Of a stretch of 13,679 nt of DNA, positions 1 through 7,190 are shown one piece after another. Origin of the DNA: Antarcticimicrobium sp033791545. GTDB lineage: Bacteria; Pseudomonadota; Alphaproteobacteria; Rhodobacterales; Rhodobacteraceae. Positions within the stretch are counted from its first letter, which is position 1, and every line of letters begins with the position of its first letter. The stretch lies in contig JASJGL010000141.1 of assembly GCA_033791545.1 (NCBI GenBank), positions 1 through 13,679 on the forward strand, read 5' to 3'. A program made the translations under genes and the position numbers. The notes under the pieces were generated by a model. The model was not told where the DNA came from. It did not search any database and was given only the letters and a program-made list of their open reading frames with translations.

Positions 1-770
1 CCTTTCAAGTATTTCAAGACCAGCCCGGAAATCAGTCGCTTGGCGGTCATGATGTATGTCCGGTTCCCTCTGTCGCTCAGAAACGTTGAGGATCTGCTGC
101 ATGAACGCGGTGTTGACATCAGCCATGAGCTGGTTCGATTCTGGTGGCATCGGTTCGGGCCGATGTTCGCCGCCGAGATCCGTAGACGACGGGTCGAGGG
201 TGGTCACTCGAGCCGATGGCGATGGCACCTTGATGAGACGTTTGTGAAGATCAACGGCGAACGGCACTCCCTGTGGCGTACGGTGGATCACGAGGCGAGG
301 TGCTTGAAAGCGCCGTGAAGAAGACGCGGAACAAGAGGGCAGCATTGAAAGTCCTAAAGAAAACAATGTGCCGGCATGGTCGCGCCGAGACAATAGTCGC
401 GGATAAACTCCGGTCTTACGGTGCCACCCTGACGGAAATCGGTGCGCCAGACCGTCAGGAAACTGGTCGCCGGATGAACAATAGAGAAGAGAGTTCACAC
501 GTTCCGTTTCGACGAAGAGATTGGGCAATGTCTTGGGTCCGAAGGATGCGATGTCTACAGCAATTCGTATCCGTCCACGCCTCGGTCTAGAGCCATTTCA
601 ATTCTAAGCGCAGTCTCACCTCCCGCCAGAACTTCAAGCTGAACCGCGCCGCCGCTCTCGCCGAATGGCGCCAACTTGGCGCGGCACAAAGGGCAGCCTT
701 TCTGTGCTTGCGGAGACTGGTTCGCATGCGTCTGCCAGCACCGCCACCAAGTCACGGAAATAATTGGTGA
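1..770 (+). pseudogene. IS6-family transposase, frameshifted and interrupted
   Basis: This is a DDE transposase of the IS6/IS26 type, which would move its IS by replicative cointegrate formation. The frame is open from base 1 (PFKYFKTSPEISRLAVMMYV), so the start codon lies just outside the window. The first catalytic Asp is in HLDETFVKING. After VDHE (about base 292) the frame shifts by -1: VDHEGEVLES would need GAG GGC GAG, but the DNA reads GAGGCGAG, so one G is missing. The new frame carries the second Asp (IVADKLRSY) and the Glu (NNREESSH, normally NRxENSH). A TAG at 588-590 interrupts it right after SVHASV, where the family normally has HNHFN. Family sequence then resumes (SHFNSKRSLTSRQNFKLNRAAALAEWRQLGAA) to TGA at 768-770. 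Two independent lesions make it inactive. I could not identify terminal inverted repeats: the left end is outside the window and no clear right end is visible. Confidence 0.93.
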
Positions 771-796
771 AATAAATTTGTGTGCATGAGGTCTCC

Positions 797-904
797 ATGC
801 AAGGCATTGCGGGGGGAACGTCATACTATGACGGATATCCACCCGCTGAATGCACCGGGTATGCCATGGCCGGGCGCGCGACGGGCTCCATGCCGAATCC
901 CTAA
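797..904 (+). CDS. possible 35-aa ORF of unknown function
   Basis: A short ATG-to-TAA frame begins MQGIAGGTSYYDGYPPAECT and ends GSMPNP. GAGG at 788-791 lies 5 nt before the ATG and could be a ribosome binding site. A strong hairpin (915-936) follows 10 nt after the stop. I recognise no family. The Gly/Tyr-rich composition looks more protein-like than the other frames here, but the setting is a heap of gene fragments. It could be the tail of a lost gene or chance. Position and signals are seen; that it is a gene is weak inference. Confidence 0.22.
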   Translation: MQGIAGGTSYYDGYPPAECTGYAMAGRATGSMPNP

Positions 905-940
905 AACGCAAAAAGCCCCGCCGTTTCGGGCGGGGCGTCT
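901..940 (-). terminator. rho-independent terminator after the integrase fragment
   Basis: A perfect 8-bp stem (915-922 GCCCCGCC pairing with 929-936 GGCGGGGC) has a 6-nt loop. On the minus strand it is followed by TTTTT and then GCGTTTT, a classical intrinsic terminator. It starts about 25 nt beyond the stop codon of the minus-strand tyrosine recombinase tail and is probably that gene's original terminator. On the plus strand the 3' flank (GTCTT) is poor in T, so any effect on plus-strand transcription would be weaker. Confidence 0.8.
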
Positions 941-960
941 TGCCAAGGCATCGAGATGTT

Positions 961-1059
961 TCAGAGGCCGGTATTTCCGTCGCCGCAGGCGATCGTTTGT
1001 TCTTCCTGACTGAGATAGCGGAAGTAATATCGTTCTGTCGTCGTCACCGACCCGTGTCG
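961..1059 (-). pseudogene. tyrosine recombinase/integrase, C-terminal fragment only
   Basis: Read on the minus strand, the frame gives RHGSVTTTERYYFRYLSQ and then EEQTIACGDGNTGL before TGA at 961-963. This is the end of a phage-type tyrosine recombinase: the H-x-S...TTxxYY block holds the conserved box II His and the catalytic Tyr. Everything upstream (N-terminal arm, core-binding domain, most of the catalytic domain) is missing. At about 1053-1060 the sequence switches into a plus-strand TPR coding fragment. The stop and the adjacent terminator look original, so this is the intact 3' end of a former integrase gene. No attachment site could be identified. Confidence 0.7.
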
Positions 1060-1218
1060 CTGAACTACGTGGGCGGGGCGGCGCAGGTGGCCGGCGATCA
1101 TGCCCGGGCCGCGGAGGCCTACGGGGAGAGCCTCGAGGTGCGGCGCGACCTGGCGGAGCGCCTGAAGACGCCGGAGAGCCTGCGGGACCTGTCGGTGTCG
1201 CTCGACAACGTGGGCCGA
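1054..1218 (+). pseudogene. TPR-protein internal fragment
   Basis: The plus frame reads VSLNYVGGAAQVAGDHARAA, then EAYGESLEVRRDLAERLKTP, then ESLRDLSVSLDNVGRAA. This is a tetratricopeptide unit of the kind found in tandem in large TPR proteins of alphaproteobacteria, where SLDNVGRVAQ begins the next repeat. Only a little over one repeat is present. It has no start, no stop of its own and no ribosome binding site, and it joins unrelated minus-strand recombinase fragments at both ends. The right junction falls in GGCCGAGCGG (about 1213-1222), which fits both parents, so micro-homology may have guided the join. It is certainly not functional alone. Confidence 0.7.
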
Positions 1219-1356
1219 GCGGCAGGTTGCCCCCCATCCAGAATCCCTTCTTCTTGGAGGCGACGATCTTGTCGCGGATGCGTTCGGCCGTCACCTCACG
1301 CTCGAACTGGGCGAAGGAGAGGAGCACGTTGAGGGTGAGCCGCCCCATCGAGGAGG
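1217..1356 (-). pseudogene. large serine recombinase, catalytic-domain/E-helix fragment
   Basis: The minus frame gives SMGRLTLNVLLSFAQFEREV, then TAERIRDKIVASKKKGFWMG, then GNLPLG. This is the end of the resolvase catalytic domain and its E-helix, up to the conserved GG-x-PLGY where the recombinase domain normally begins. The catalytic Ser region is absent. In the family this block precedes the DNA-binding and zinc-ribbon parts, but here it lies downstream of them on the same strand. It runs in frame as an extension of the C-terminal piece only through a different reading frame, so the two do not make one protein. Confidence 0.85.
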
Positions 1357-1895
1357 AGCGGATCAAGGCGGGTTAGAGCGTCACGGGCGTCGGCCTCTGT
1401 GATGTCTTCATCCTGCGCAAGTGCGGCTTTCCATGTGCCCGCCGCGATTTCGGGTTGGCGGAAGACGGCTCGGAGCTGGTCTATGACAGCGGCCTCAATC
1501 TCACCAGCGGGGACCCGTCCGACCGGACACGACCCCGCACCGTGCTTCAAAACAGACTGGCTGACATAGTATCGGTAGAGCTTGCCGCCCTTGCGCGTGT
1601 GGGTCGGCGAGAACGCAGCCCCGTCTGGCCCGTAGAGCAGCCCTTTCAGCAATGCAGGCGTGTCGGCCCGCGTGCGTGCGGCACGCTTGCGGGGGCTTTC
1701 GGTCAGAATGGCATGGACCTTGTCCCAGACACCCTTGTCGATGATGGCATCATGCTCGCCGGGATAGCTGTCGCCCTTGTGCACGGCCTCGCCGACATAG
1801 GCGCGATTGTTCAGCAGGCGGTTAAGGATGCTTGCGAGCCGCGAGAGGGTGCGACCAAGAGCGAAACGTCCTTCCGGCGCGCGGCGCTTTCGCAA
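1353..1895 (-). pseudogene. large serine recombinase, C-terminal fragment
   Basis: This open frame has a possible TTG start at 1895. It carries the DNA-binding end of a site-specific serine recombinase (LLNNRAYVGEAVHKGDSYPG), the zinc-beta-ribbon region (LLKGLLYGPDGAAFSPTHTR... LYRYYVSQSVLK) and the following helix (VPAGEIEAAVIDQLRAVF). At about 1353 the family sequence stops after DALTRLDPL, where DELFPAEQ or similar should follow, and switches to the catalytic fragment of another copy. The N-terminal catalytic domain is missing. The upstream edge abuts the stop codon of the sensor kinase gene (1900), so recombination reached the very end of the two-component operon without damaging it. Confidence 0.85.
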
Positions 1896-1899
1896 GAAT

Positions 1900-3276
1900 T
1901 CAGCGTTCCGCCTCTGCTGCTTGGAAATGGATCAATACGCGCAAGCCGGGGGCGTTGTCGGCGAGGACCACCCTTGCATGGTGAAGGGCTGTGATCGCCG
2001 AGACAAGGCTCAGGCCGAGCCCGGTCCCGCCTGTGCTTCTGCTGGCATCCAGCCGCACGAACCGGTCCAGAACCCGCGCCCGATCGGCTTCGGGGATGCC
2101 CGGCCCGTCGTCAGCGACGGAAAGCACCGGCCGGTTGTCCTGCATCGTGAGACGGACCGTGATGCGCGCCGGGGGCGGACAATGCTGCGCGGCGTTTGCG
2201 ACAAGATTGCTCAACGCCTGCGCGAGCAAATCGCTGTCGCCGGCTACGATCACCGGATGCCCCGGCAGGTCGGTCCGGAGGGTATGGCCGGCCTCTTCAA
2301 TTGTTGCGCCCATAATCTCGCAGATCGTGGTGGCGAGACCGACAAGGTCCACCGGGTCGCTCCGCCGCTCCACCGTGCCGGATTGGAGCCGGGCAAGGCG
2401 CAGGATCGCGTCGAATGTCCCAGAGATGGCGTCGATGTCCACTAGGGCAGACCCGATCTCGTGTCGCGTCTCCTGAGGAACCTCGGCGGACAGGGCCTGC
2501 GGTTCAAGCCGCATCCGAAGCCGCGCCAGCGGCGCGCGCAGGTCATGCGCCACATCGCTGGTAACCTGCCGGATCGCCTCGACGCCAGCCTCGAGGCGGT
2601 CGAGCATCTGGTCCACGCGGGTTGCGAGCTCTGCCAGATCGTCGCTGCCGCCGTCCCTGATCCGCTTGTCGATCTCTCCGGCGCCGACTGCGCCTAGAAC
2701 CCGGTCCATCGAGTCGATGCGCCGTTCGTTTCTGCGCGCGATGATGAGCGCGAGGCCGATCGACAGCAGCATCGCGAGACACAGCGACCAGACCGCGGTC
2801 TGTATCAGGATCTCGCCGCTTTCTGCCACCCAGGCCTCATCGCGCGCGGCCATAACCCAGCCGATTTCTGTCCGTATCCCGAAGGCCCGATAGGCGTCGG
2901 CGAGTTCGGTTCCGGTGCTGTCGCCTTTCTGGATGTCCACGCCGACAGCCAGCCGACGCGGGCCCTCGAACGGTTTGGCCAGGTGCAGTGATCCGATCGT
3001 CTGACCCGTGTCCGCATCCACAAAGGCGAACAGGCTGGCACCATCGTGGCTGGAGCGCACCTGTGCAAGGATCTGCTCGCGCAGGTCGGTCCGGTCCCCG
3101 GTCGCGGCAATCCGGGCCAGACTTTCCGCGTTCGATTGTACGTCTGTCGAGAGGCGCTGTGTCATTTCGCGCGAGAGGAAGACATAGGACAAGCCCCCTG
3201 CCGCCAGCGTGCCCATGGTGAATACCGCAGACAACGCCAGAGCAAAGCGCATCGACCAGGAAAACGGCCGCCTCAT
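1900..3276 (-). CDS. sensor histidine kinase of an OmpR-type two-component system
   Basis: This 458-aa membrane kinase autophosphorylates on His and passes phosphate to the adjacent response regulator. TM1 spans about residues 10-32, a periplasmic sensor region of roughly 120 residues follows, and TM2 spans about 157-181. HAMP covers about 180-235. The H-box is DVAHDLRAPLARLRMR with H244, the N-box is LSNLVANAAQH with N361, G1 is DDGPGIP (389-395) and G2 is GGTGLGLSL (416-424). All catalytic boxes are intact. The start ATG overlaps the regulator stop (ATGA, 3273-3276), indicating translational coupling. The sensor has no cysteines or recognisable ligand fold by eye. The context (secreted PepSY protein, mprF) suggests sensing of cationic peptides, metal or membrane stress, as in PmrB/QseC-like systems; that is inference. 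Confidence 0.95.
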   Translation of the reverse strand: MRRPFSWSMRFALALSAVFTMGTLAAGGLSYVFLSREMTQRLSTDVQSNAESLARIAATGDRTDLREQILAQVRSSHDGASLFAFVDADTGQTIGSLHLAKPFEGPRRLAVGVDIQKGDSTGTELADAYRAFGIRTEIGWVMAARDEAWVAESGEILIQTAVWSLCLAMLLSIGLALIIARRNERRIDSMDRVLGAVGAGEIDKRIRDGGSDDLAELATRVDQMLDRLEAGVEAIRQVTSDVAHDLRAPLARLRMRLEPQALSAEVPQETRHEIGSALVDIDAISGTFDAILRLARLQSGTVERRSDPVDLVGLATTICEIMGATIEEAGHTLRTDLPGHPVIVAGDSDLLAQALSNLVANAAQHCPPPARITVRLTMQDNRPVLSVADDGPGIPEADRARVLDRFVRLDASRSTGGTGLGLSLVSAITALHHARVVLADNAPGLRVLIHFQAAEAER

Positions 3277-3944
3277 GGCTGCAACACGTAGCCTACGCCG
3301 TGCAGCGTGATGAGGTAAGGCTTGGCGAAGGGCTTGTCGATCTTGTTGCGCAGGCGGCTGACATGGGTCTCGACCACGCTGGTCTTGGGGTCGAAATGCA
3401 GCCCCCAGACGGATTCCAGCAAGACCGTGCGGGTCTGCACCCGGCCCGGCCGTTCCATGAAATGCTTCAGAAGCAGGAATTCTCTTGGCTGGAGGTCGAT
3501 CTTCTGGCCGTCGCGGGTCACCTCGCGCTTCAGAAGATCAAGCGACAGCTCGCCGACCACAAGCTCCAGAACTTCGTCGCGTGTCGCTGGACGCCGGCAG
3601 ATCGTGTCGATCCGGGCCAGAAGCTCAACGAAGGCGAAGGGTTTTACCATGTAGTCGTCCGCACCTCCGCGCAGACCCGCAACACGGTCGTCGACCGCGC
3701 CCATCGCGGTCAGCAAGATCGCCGGGGTATCGTCTTTCGCGCTGCGCAGGGATTTCAGGACCGAAAGACCGTCGAGGCCTGGCATCATACGATCAAGGAT
3801 CAGGAGATCGTAGTCTCCATGCATCGCTTGCAAAAGCGCGTCCTTGCCATCGGTCAGATGATCGACAACGTGACCTTCGCCGGACAACCCCTTGACCACA
3901 TAGGCCGCCGTTTCGGTATCGTCTTCGGCGAACAGGATCTTCAT
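3273..3944 (-). CDS. OmpR/PhoB-family response regulator
   Basis: This 223-aa regulator has an N-terminal receiver domain with acidic pocket D8/D9, phospho-acceptor D51 (LLILDRMMPGLDG), T79 and K101 (MVKPF). A C-terminal winged-helix DNA-binding domain follows (LQPREFLLLKHFMERPGRV ... VVETHVSRLRNKI ... LITLHGVGYVL). All switch residues are present. It lies 76 nt downstream of the PepSY gene with a hairpin in between, and overlaps the kinase gene by 4 nt. Its probable target is the 18-bp site found at 4489-4506 and 9272-9289; this would make it autoregulated through the PepSY promoter and place mprF and the 9382-10822 pair under its control. The assignment to that site is inferred from position, not shown. 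Confidence 0.95.
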   Translation of the reverse strand: MKILFAEDDTETAAYVVKGLSGEGHVVDHLTDGKDALLQAMHGDYDLLILDRMMPGLDGLSVLKSLRSAKDDTPAILLTAMGAVDDRVAGLRGGADDYMVKPFAFVELLARIDTICRRPATRDEVLELVVGELSLDLLKREVTRDGQKIDLQPREFLLLKHFMERPGRVQTRTVLLESVWGLHFDPKTSVVETHVSRLRNKIDKPFAKPYLITLHGVGYVLQP

Positions 3945-3969
3945 TGTCGCGGTCTATCCAGTACTATGA

Positions 3970-3991
3970 CCCGGCCACAAAAGCGGCCGGG
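3970..3991. other. hairpin between PepSY gene and response regulator
   Basis: A perfect 7-bp inverted repeat (3970-3976 CCCGGCC and 3985-3991 GGCCGGG) has an 8-nt loop. It sits in the 76-nt gap between the PepSY stop codon and the regulator start. In the minus-strand transcript no T-run follows, so it is not a standard terminator. It could stabilise the upstream message or cause partial attenuation, giving more of the secreted protein than of the signalling pair. Function is inferred. Confidence 0.4.
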
Positions 3992-4020
3992 CAATTGCGT
4001 GAACCCGAGCGGGCGTGCGA

Positions 4021-4395
4021 TCAATCGTCGTCAGTTTCGCCGTCATAATCATCGTCGCCGCGGCCTTGCGCGTTGTCCTCGTGATCTTCCATAGCCGAAG
4101 ACAGCGCCGAGGCGAAGACTTCGCCGGTCTTGGCGTCCACCAGAACAGTCCAGGGCGCGCCGTCGCCGCCGATCACGACCGCCTCATATGCGGCGCGACC
4201 GTTCTCGTCACCGAAGGCGACCGCCGCGAGCGTGCCGGAATGGGCCTGAAGCGCGGCATCGCTCGCTTGCTGGATCGTCAGCGCGGCGCCGCGGAACATG
4301 TCGAGTTCGCTCTGGTCCATGGTTTCCGCCGAGGCCGCAAAAGGCAGAGCAGCGATGAGGGCGGCGGGGAAGAGGATCATTGTCTTGCGAATCAT
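4021..4395 (-). CDS. secreted PepSY-domain protein with acidic tail
   Basis: This 124-aa exported protein has the signal peptide MIRKTMILFPAALIAALPFAASA followed by ETMDQ. The mature part carries a single PepSY-like domain (about residues 38-100: ALTIQQASDAALQAHSGTLA ... YEAVVIGGDGAPWTVLVDAK, then TGEVF). The C-terminus is very acidic (EDHEDNAQGRGDDDYDGETD, then DD), which could bind divalent metal or cationic peptides. I chose ATG 4395 because AAGGA lies about 10 nt upstream and the signal peptide begins there; an in-frame ATG at 4446 would put 17 unneeded residues before it. PepSY proteins often sit next to OmpR-type two-component genes and may modulate the sensor in the periplasm. It heads the regulator-kinase operon. 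Confidence 0.88.
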   Translation of the reverse strand: MIRKTMILFPAALIAALPFAASAETMDQSELDMFRGAALTIQQASDAALQAHSGTLAAVAFGDENGRAAYEAVVIGGDGAPWTVLVDAKTGEVFASALSSAMEDHEDNAQGRGDDDYDGETDDD

Positions 4396-4488
4396 GGGGG
4401 TGGTTTCCTTGTCTCTTGTGTTTCTTGCAGGTCCAATCGCCTGCATTCAACACATGGGCACCACGGGCGCGGATCGCCTTTCCAAGGA

Positions 4489-4506
4489 TTTACAGTTTTG
4501 TAAGAA
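4489..4506 (-). promoter_or_regulatory. putative response-regulator operator 1 (divergent PepSY/mprF)
   Basis: The minus strand reads TTCTTACAAAACTGTAAA. The core is a 5-bp inverted repeat (TTACA-N4-TGTAA). It matches operator 2 at 9272-9289 in 16 of 18 positions. The distance to the PepSY ATG is 93 nt and to the mprF ATG (4601) 94 nt, so one site is centred between both divergent genes. At offset 33 on the PepSY side lies CATGTGTT (4449-4456), matching CATGGGTT at the same offset after operator 2. Binding by the local OmpR-type regulator is inferred. Confidence 0.65.
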
Positions 4507-4590
4507 CTGGGCCTGACCCTAACGGATGGCTTTCGGGACGGCGCTCTATCGGCTACCTCCAAGGCAATCGGGGACTATCTCGAACACGCC

Positions 4591-4595
4591 GGAGG
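4591..4595 (+). promoter_or_regulatory. ribosome binding site that sets the mprF start
   Basis: GGAGG ends 5 nt before ATG 4601. The in-frame upstream ATG at 4526 has no comparable site, and its 25 extra residues are not hydrophobic or MprF-like, so 4601 is the better start. Confidence 0.75.
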
Positions 4596-4600
4596 GCGGA

Positions 4601-7186
4601 ATGGGCCGACCGAATTTTTCATTCTTGCGAAATGCTGCGCCCGTATTGCTTGGCGCAGTGCTGTTCGTATTGGGCCTTTACGCGCTCTACCACCTCCTTA
4701 AGCCGGTAAACCCGGCCGATGTCGCGGCGCAGATCAGGGCGACGCCGGTGGCAACCCTCGCGGCCGCTTTCGTCGCGACCGCAGTCGGCTATGTCGCGCT
4801 GGTTTTCTATGACTGGTTCGGGTTGCGTTTCATCGGCAAGACCCTCAATCGCGGGATCGTCGCGCTCGGCGGCTTTCTTGGGTATGCGTTTGGCAATACG
4901 ATCGGTGTCAGCGTCGTGTCCGGCGGCGCGGTGCGGTACAGGATCTATTCGGCCGTTGGCCTGAACGTCTTCGAGGTGGCTGCGGTCTCGGGCTATATTG
5001 CCGTCGCCCTTGGAACCGGGTTGACGCTGGTCGGCGTGGGAGCGCTGGCCATCCATCCGGGCGCGGTCGGCGCCTATCTTCCCTACGCGCCGGGCACGAT
5101 ACAATCCGTCGCTGGCACCATCACGGTTCTGTCCACCGCTCTGATCGGCTGGATGTCCGCCACGCAGCGCAGTCTGAGCATCCGTGGACACGCGCTGCGC
5201 CTGCCGCCTCCTGGCGACCTTGCCGGGCAACTTGTCGTGACCCTGATCGACATCGCGGCGGCCTCCTTCGCGCTTTGGATCCTCTTGCCGGCGGGCAAGC
5301 CCGACTACGCCACCTTTGTCGCGATCTATGCCGCCGCGACAATGGTCGGGATCCTCAGCCACGTTCCGGGCGGGATTGGCGTTTTCGAGACGGTTGTCAT
5401 CGGCACGCTTCCGGCATCGATTCCGGTCGGGGATGCCGCCGCGGCGCTGCTGCTGTTCCGGTTGGTGTATTATCTGGTGCCTTTCGCGCTGGCCTTTCTG
5501 GTGGTCGCGCTGAACGAAGCCCGTCTCGCCAGCGGTCTTGGCGCCCGGCTGTTCGCGCGCGCCCCGGCTTTGCAGCCCGCCTTCGCGACGCTCCACGGGC
5601 TTTCACCCGGCCTCGTCGCCACGGTCACATTCGGCTTTGGCGTGTATTTGCTTCTGGTCACGATGCTGCCGTCTGTGCGTGCCGACGCCCTTGCCGAAGG
5701 CGACTTGGTCGCTACGCTGCTGCTCGAAGGCGGAACGATCGCCTCGGCCGTGGCCGGGGTTGCCTTGATCATCGTGTCGCAGGGTCTGGCCCACCGGGTA
5801 TCCTCGGCCTGGTGGTTCGCCATCGGTGCCCTGTTGGCCGGGGCTGTCGCATCTTTGCTCAATGACTTCGGCCTCGAGAATGCGGCGGTCCTGTGCGTCG
5901 GCGCGCTCTTGCTCGCGCCGTTCCGCAAGGCTTTCGACCGACCGGGCCGGTTGACCGCAGGCGTGTTCGAGCCGCGCTGGTTCGTGACTGTCATCGGTGT
6001 GGGCATCGCCGCTGCCGCGTTCTTCTTCTTCATGCACAAGGCGGCTCCCTATTCGAACGATCTGTTGTCGGAGTTCTCGCCAGGCTCGAATACGCCGCAG
6101 GCTCTGAGGGCCGGGCTTGCGGCGACGGCGCTCCTGTTTTTCTTCGGGGTTTACCTGTTGACTCGTCGGACCCGTCAGAAGCCGCCGGTCTCGTCCAATG
6201 CAGAGACCTTGGCCCGGGCGGCGGCCCTTTGTGACCAGGCGGACGATCCACAAGCCTGGCTGAGCCAGGCCGGAGACAAGCGGTTCCTTTTTTCCGAGTC
6301 GGGGAATGCCTTCATCATGTATGCGGTTCGCGGCGCATCGTGGATCGCGCTTGGCGACCCGGTTGGCGAGTCCTCCGAATTCGAAGCGCTGGTCTGGTCT
6401 TTCGCGGATCAGGCCGCCGTGGCCAACGGACGTCCGGTCTTCTACGAGGTGAGCGGTCGCAACCTCACGCTCTGGGCCGAGCTTGGCCTGACGCTCCACA
6501 AGATCGGGGAAGAAGCGGTCGTCCCGCTGTCCGGGTTCAGCCTGGCCGAAAGTCGGTTCAAGACCATGCGAGCCGCGCTGAACAAGCGCCAGCGGGACGG
6601 CTATGATTGCGTGCTCCAGTCCGCTCCGCACGATCCCGCCCTGATCGCCGATATTCAAGAGATTTCCGACGCCTGGCTCGGGGGCAAGACCGGCCGCGAG
6701 AAGGGCTTTTCCGTCGGCCACTTCGATCCGGACTATCTGGCGCAGTTCGATATTGCGCTCGTGCGTAAGGGCGACCGCATCGTCGCATTTGCCAATATCC
6801 TGTCGTCGTCTGGCGGGCGGCATGTCACCGTCGATCTGATGCGCTATCTGCCCGTGGAAGCCTCGGGCGTGATGGAATACATGTTCCTCAGCCTGATCGA
6901 GCACTACAAGGCTCAAGGTGCCGAGGACTTCAGCCTCGGGACTGCGCCGCTGTCGGGGCTTTCCGAACGCTCGCTCGCCCGCTTTTGGAACCGCTTCGGG
7001 CGGCTGCTCTACCGTCATGGCGGGGCGTTCTACAATTTCGAGGGGCTCAGGGCCTTCAACCAGAAGTTCCAGCCCGAATGGCACCCGCGCTATCTGGCGC
7101 TGCCGCCCAATGTGTCGCCGATGCGCGCAATGGGCCACGTCGCCCTGCTGATCGCAGGCACGGCGCGCGGATTGATTTCAAAGTGA
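4601..7186 (+). CDS. mprF: MprF: phosphatidylglycerol aminoacyltransferase/flippase
   Basis: This 861-aa inner-membrane protein transfers an amino acid (Lys in the classic case) from aminoacyl-tRNA to phosphatidylglycerol and flips the product outward, lowering surface negative charge and giving resistance to cationic peptides. The N-terminal flippase domain spans about residues 1-330 and contains the family motif SHVPGGIGVFETV near residue 252. More membrane helices follow to about 545. The cytosolic C-terminal synthase domain (DUF2156/LPG_synthase_C, about 555-850) includes KRFLFSESGNAFIMYAVRGA, then SWIALGDPVG, and later FSLGTAPLSGL. Length and order match full-length bifunctional MprF (the LpiA type in alphaproteobacteria). 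The amino acid cannot be told from sequence by eye. It is first gene of an operon with the DedA/PAP2 fusion 4 nt downstream, and is probably controlled by operator 1. Confidence 0.95.
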   Translation: MGRPNFSFLRNAAPVLLGAVLFVLGLYALYHLLKPVNPADVAAQIRATPVATLAAAFVATAVGYVALVFYDWFGLRFIGKTLNRGIVALGGFLGYAFGNTIGVSVVSGGAVRYRIYSAVGLNVFEVAAVSGYIAVALGTGLTLVGVGALAIHPGAVGAYLPYAPGTIQSVAGTITVLSTALIGWMSATQRSLSIRGHALRLPPPGDLAGQLVVTLIDIAAASFALWILLPAGKPDYATFVAIYAAATMVGILSHVPGGIGVFETVVIGTLPASIPVGDAAAALLLFRLVYYLVPFALAFLVVALNEARLASGLGARLFARAPALQPAFATLHGLSPGLVATVTFGFGVYLLLVTMLPSVRADALAEGDLVATLLLEGGTIASAVAGVALIIVSQGLAHRVSSAWWFAIGALLAGAVASLLNDFGLENAAVLCVGALLLAPFRKAFDRPGRLTAGVFEPRWFVTVIGVGIAAAAFFFFMHKAAPYSNDLLSEFSPGSNTPQALRAGLAATALLFFFGVYLLTRRTRQKPPVSSNAETLARAAALCDQADDPQAWLSQAGDKRFLFSESGNAFIMYAVRGASWIALGDPVGESSEFEALVWSFADQAAVANGRPVFYEVSGRNLTLWAELGLTLHKIGEEAVVPLSGFSLAESRFKTMRAALNKRQRDGYDCVLQSAPHDPALIADIQEISDAWLGGKTGREKGFSVGHFDPDYLAQFDIALVRKGDRIVAFANILSSSGGRHVTVDLMRYLPVEASGVMEYMFLSLIEHYKAQGAEDFSLGTAPLSGLSERSLARFWNRFGRLLYRHGGAFYNFEGLRAFNQKFQPEWHPRYLALPPNVSPMRAMGHVALLIAGTARGLISK

Positions 7187-7190
7187 CCCC

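Noticed and set aside
821..1366. Long minus-strand open frame of 181 codons
   Set aside because: Only its first third is recombinase; the rest is the antisense of the TPR fragment and a wrong frame of the integrase tail (Pro/Arg-rich), so it is not a single gene.
1893..1902. EcoRI site (GAATTC, 1896-1901) exactly at the join of kinase stop and recombinase fragment, hinting at a cloning chimera
   Set aside because: A single 6-base site at one junction can arise by chance, and the other mosaic joins have no such site; read coverage across it would settle the matter.
4619..5596. Long minus-strand open frames opposite mprF and the DedA/PAP2 gene (also 5603-7138 and 7830-9281)
   Set aside because: Arg/Gln/Asp-rich antisense shadows typical of GC-rich codon bias, with no family resemblance and with strong genes on the other strand.
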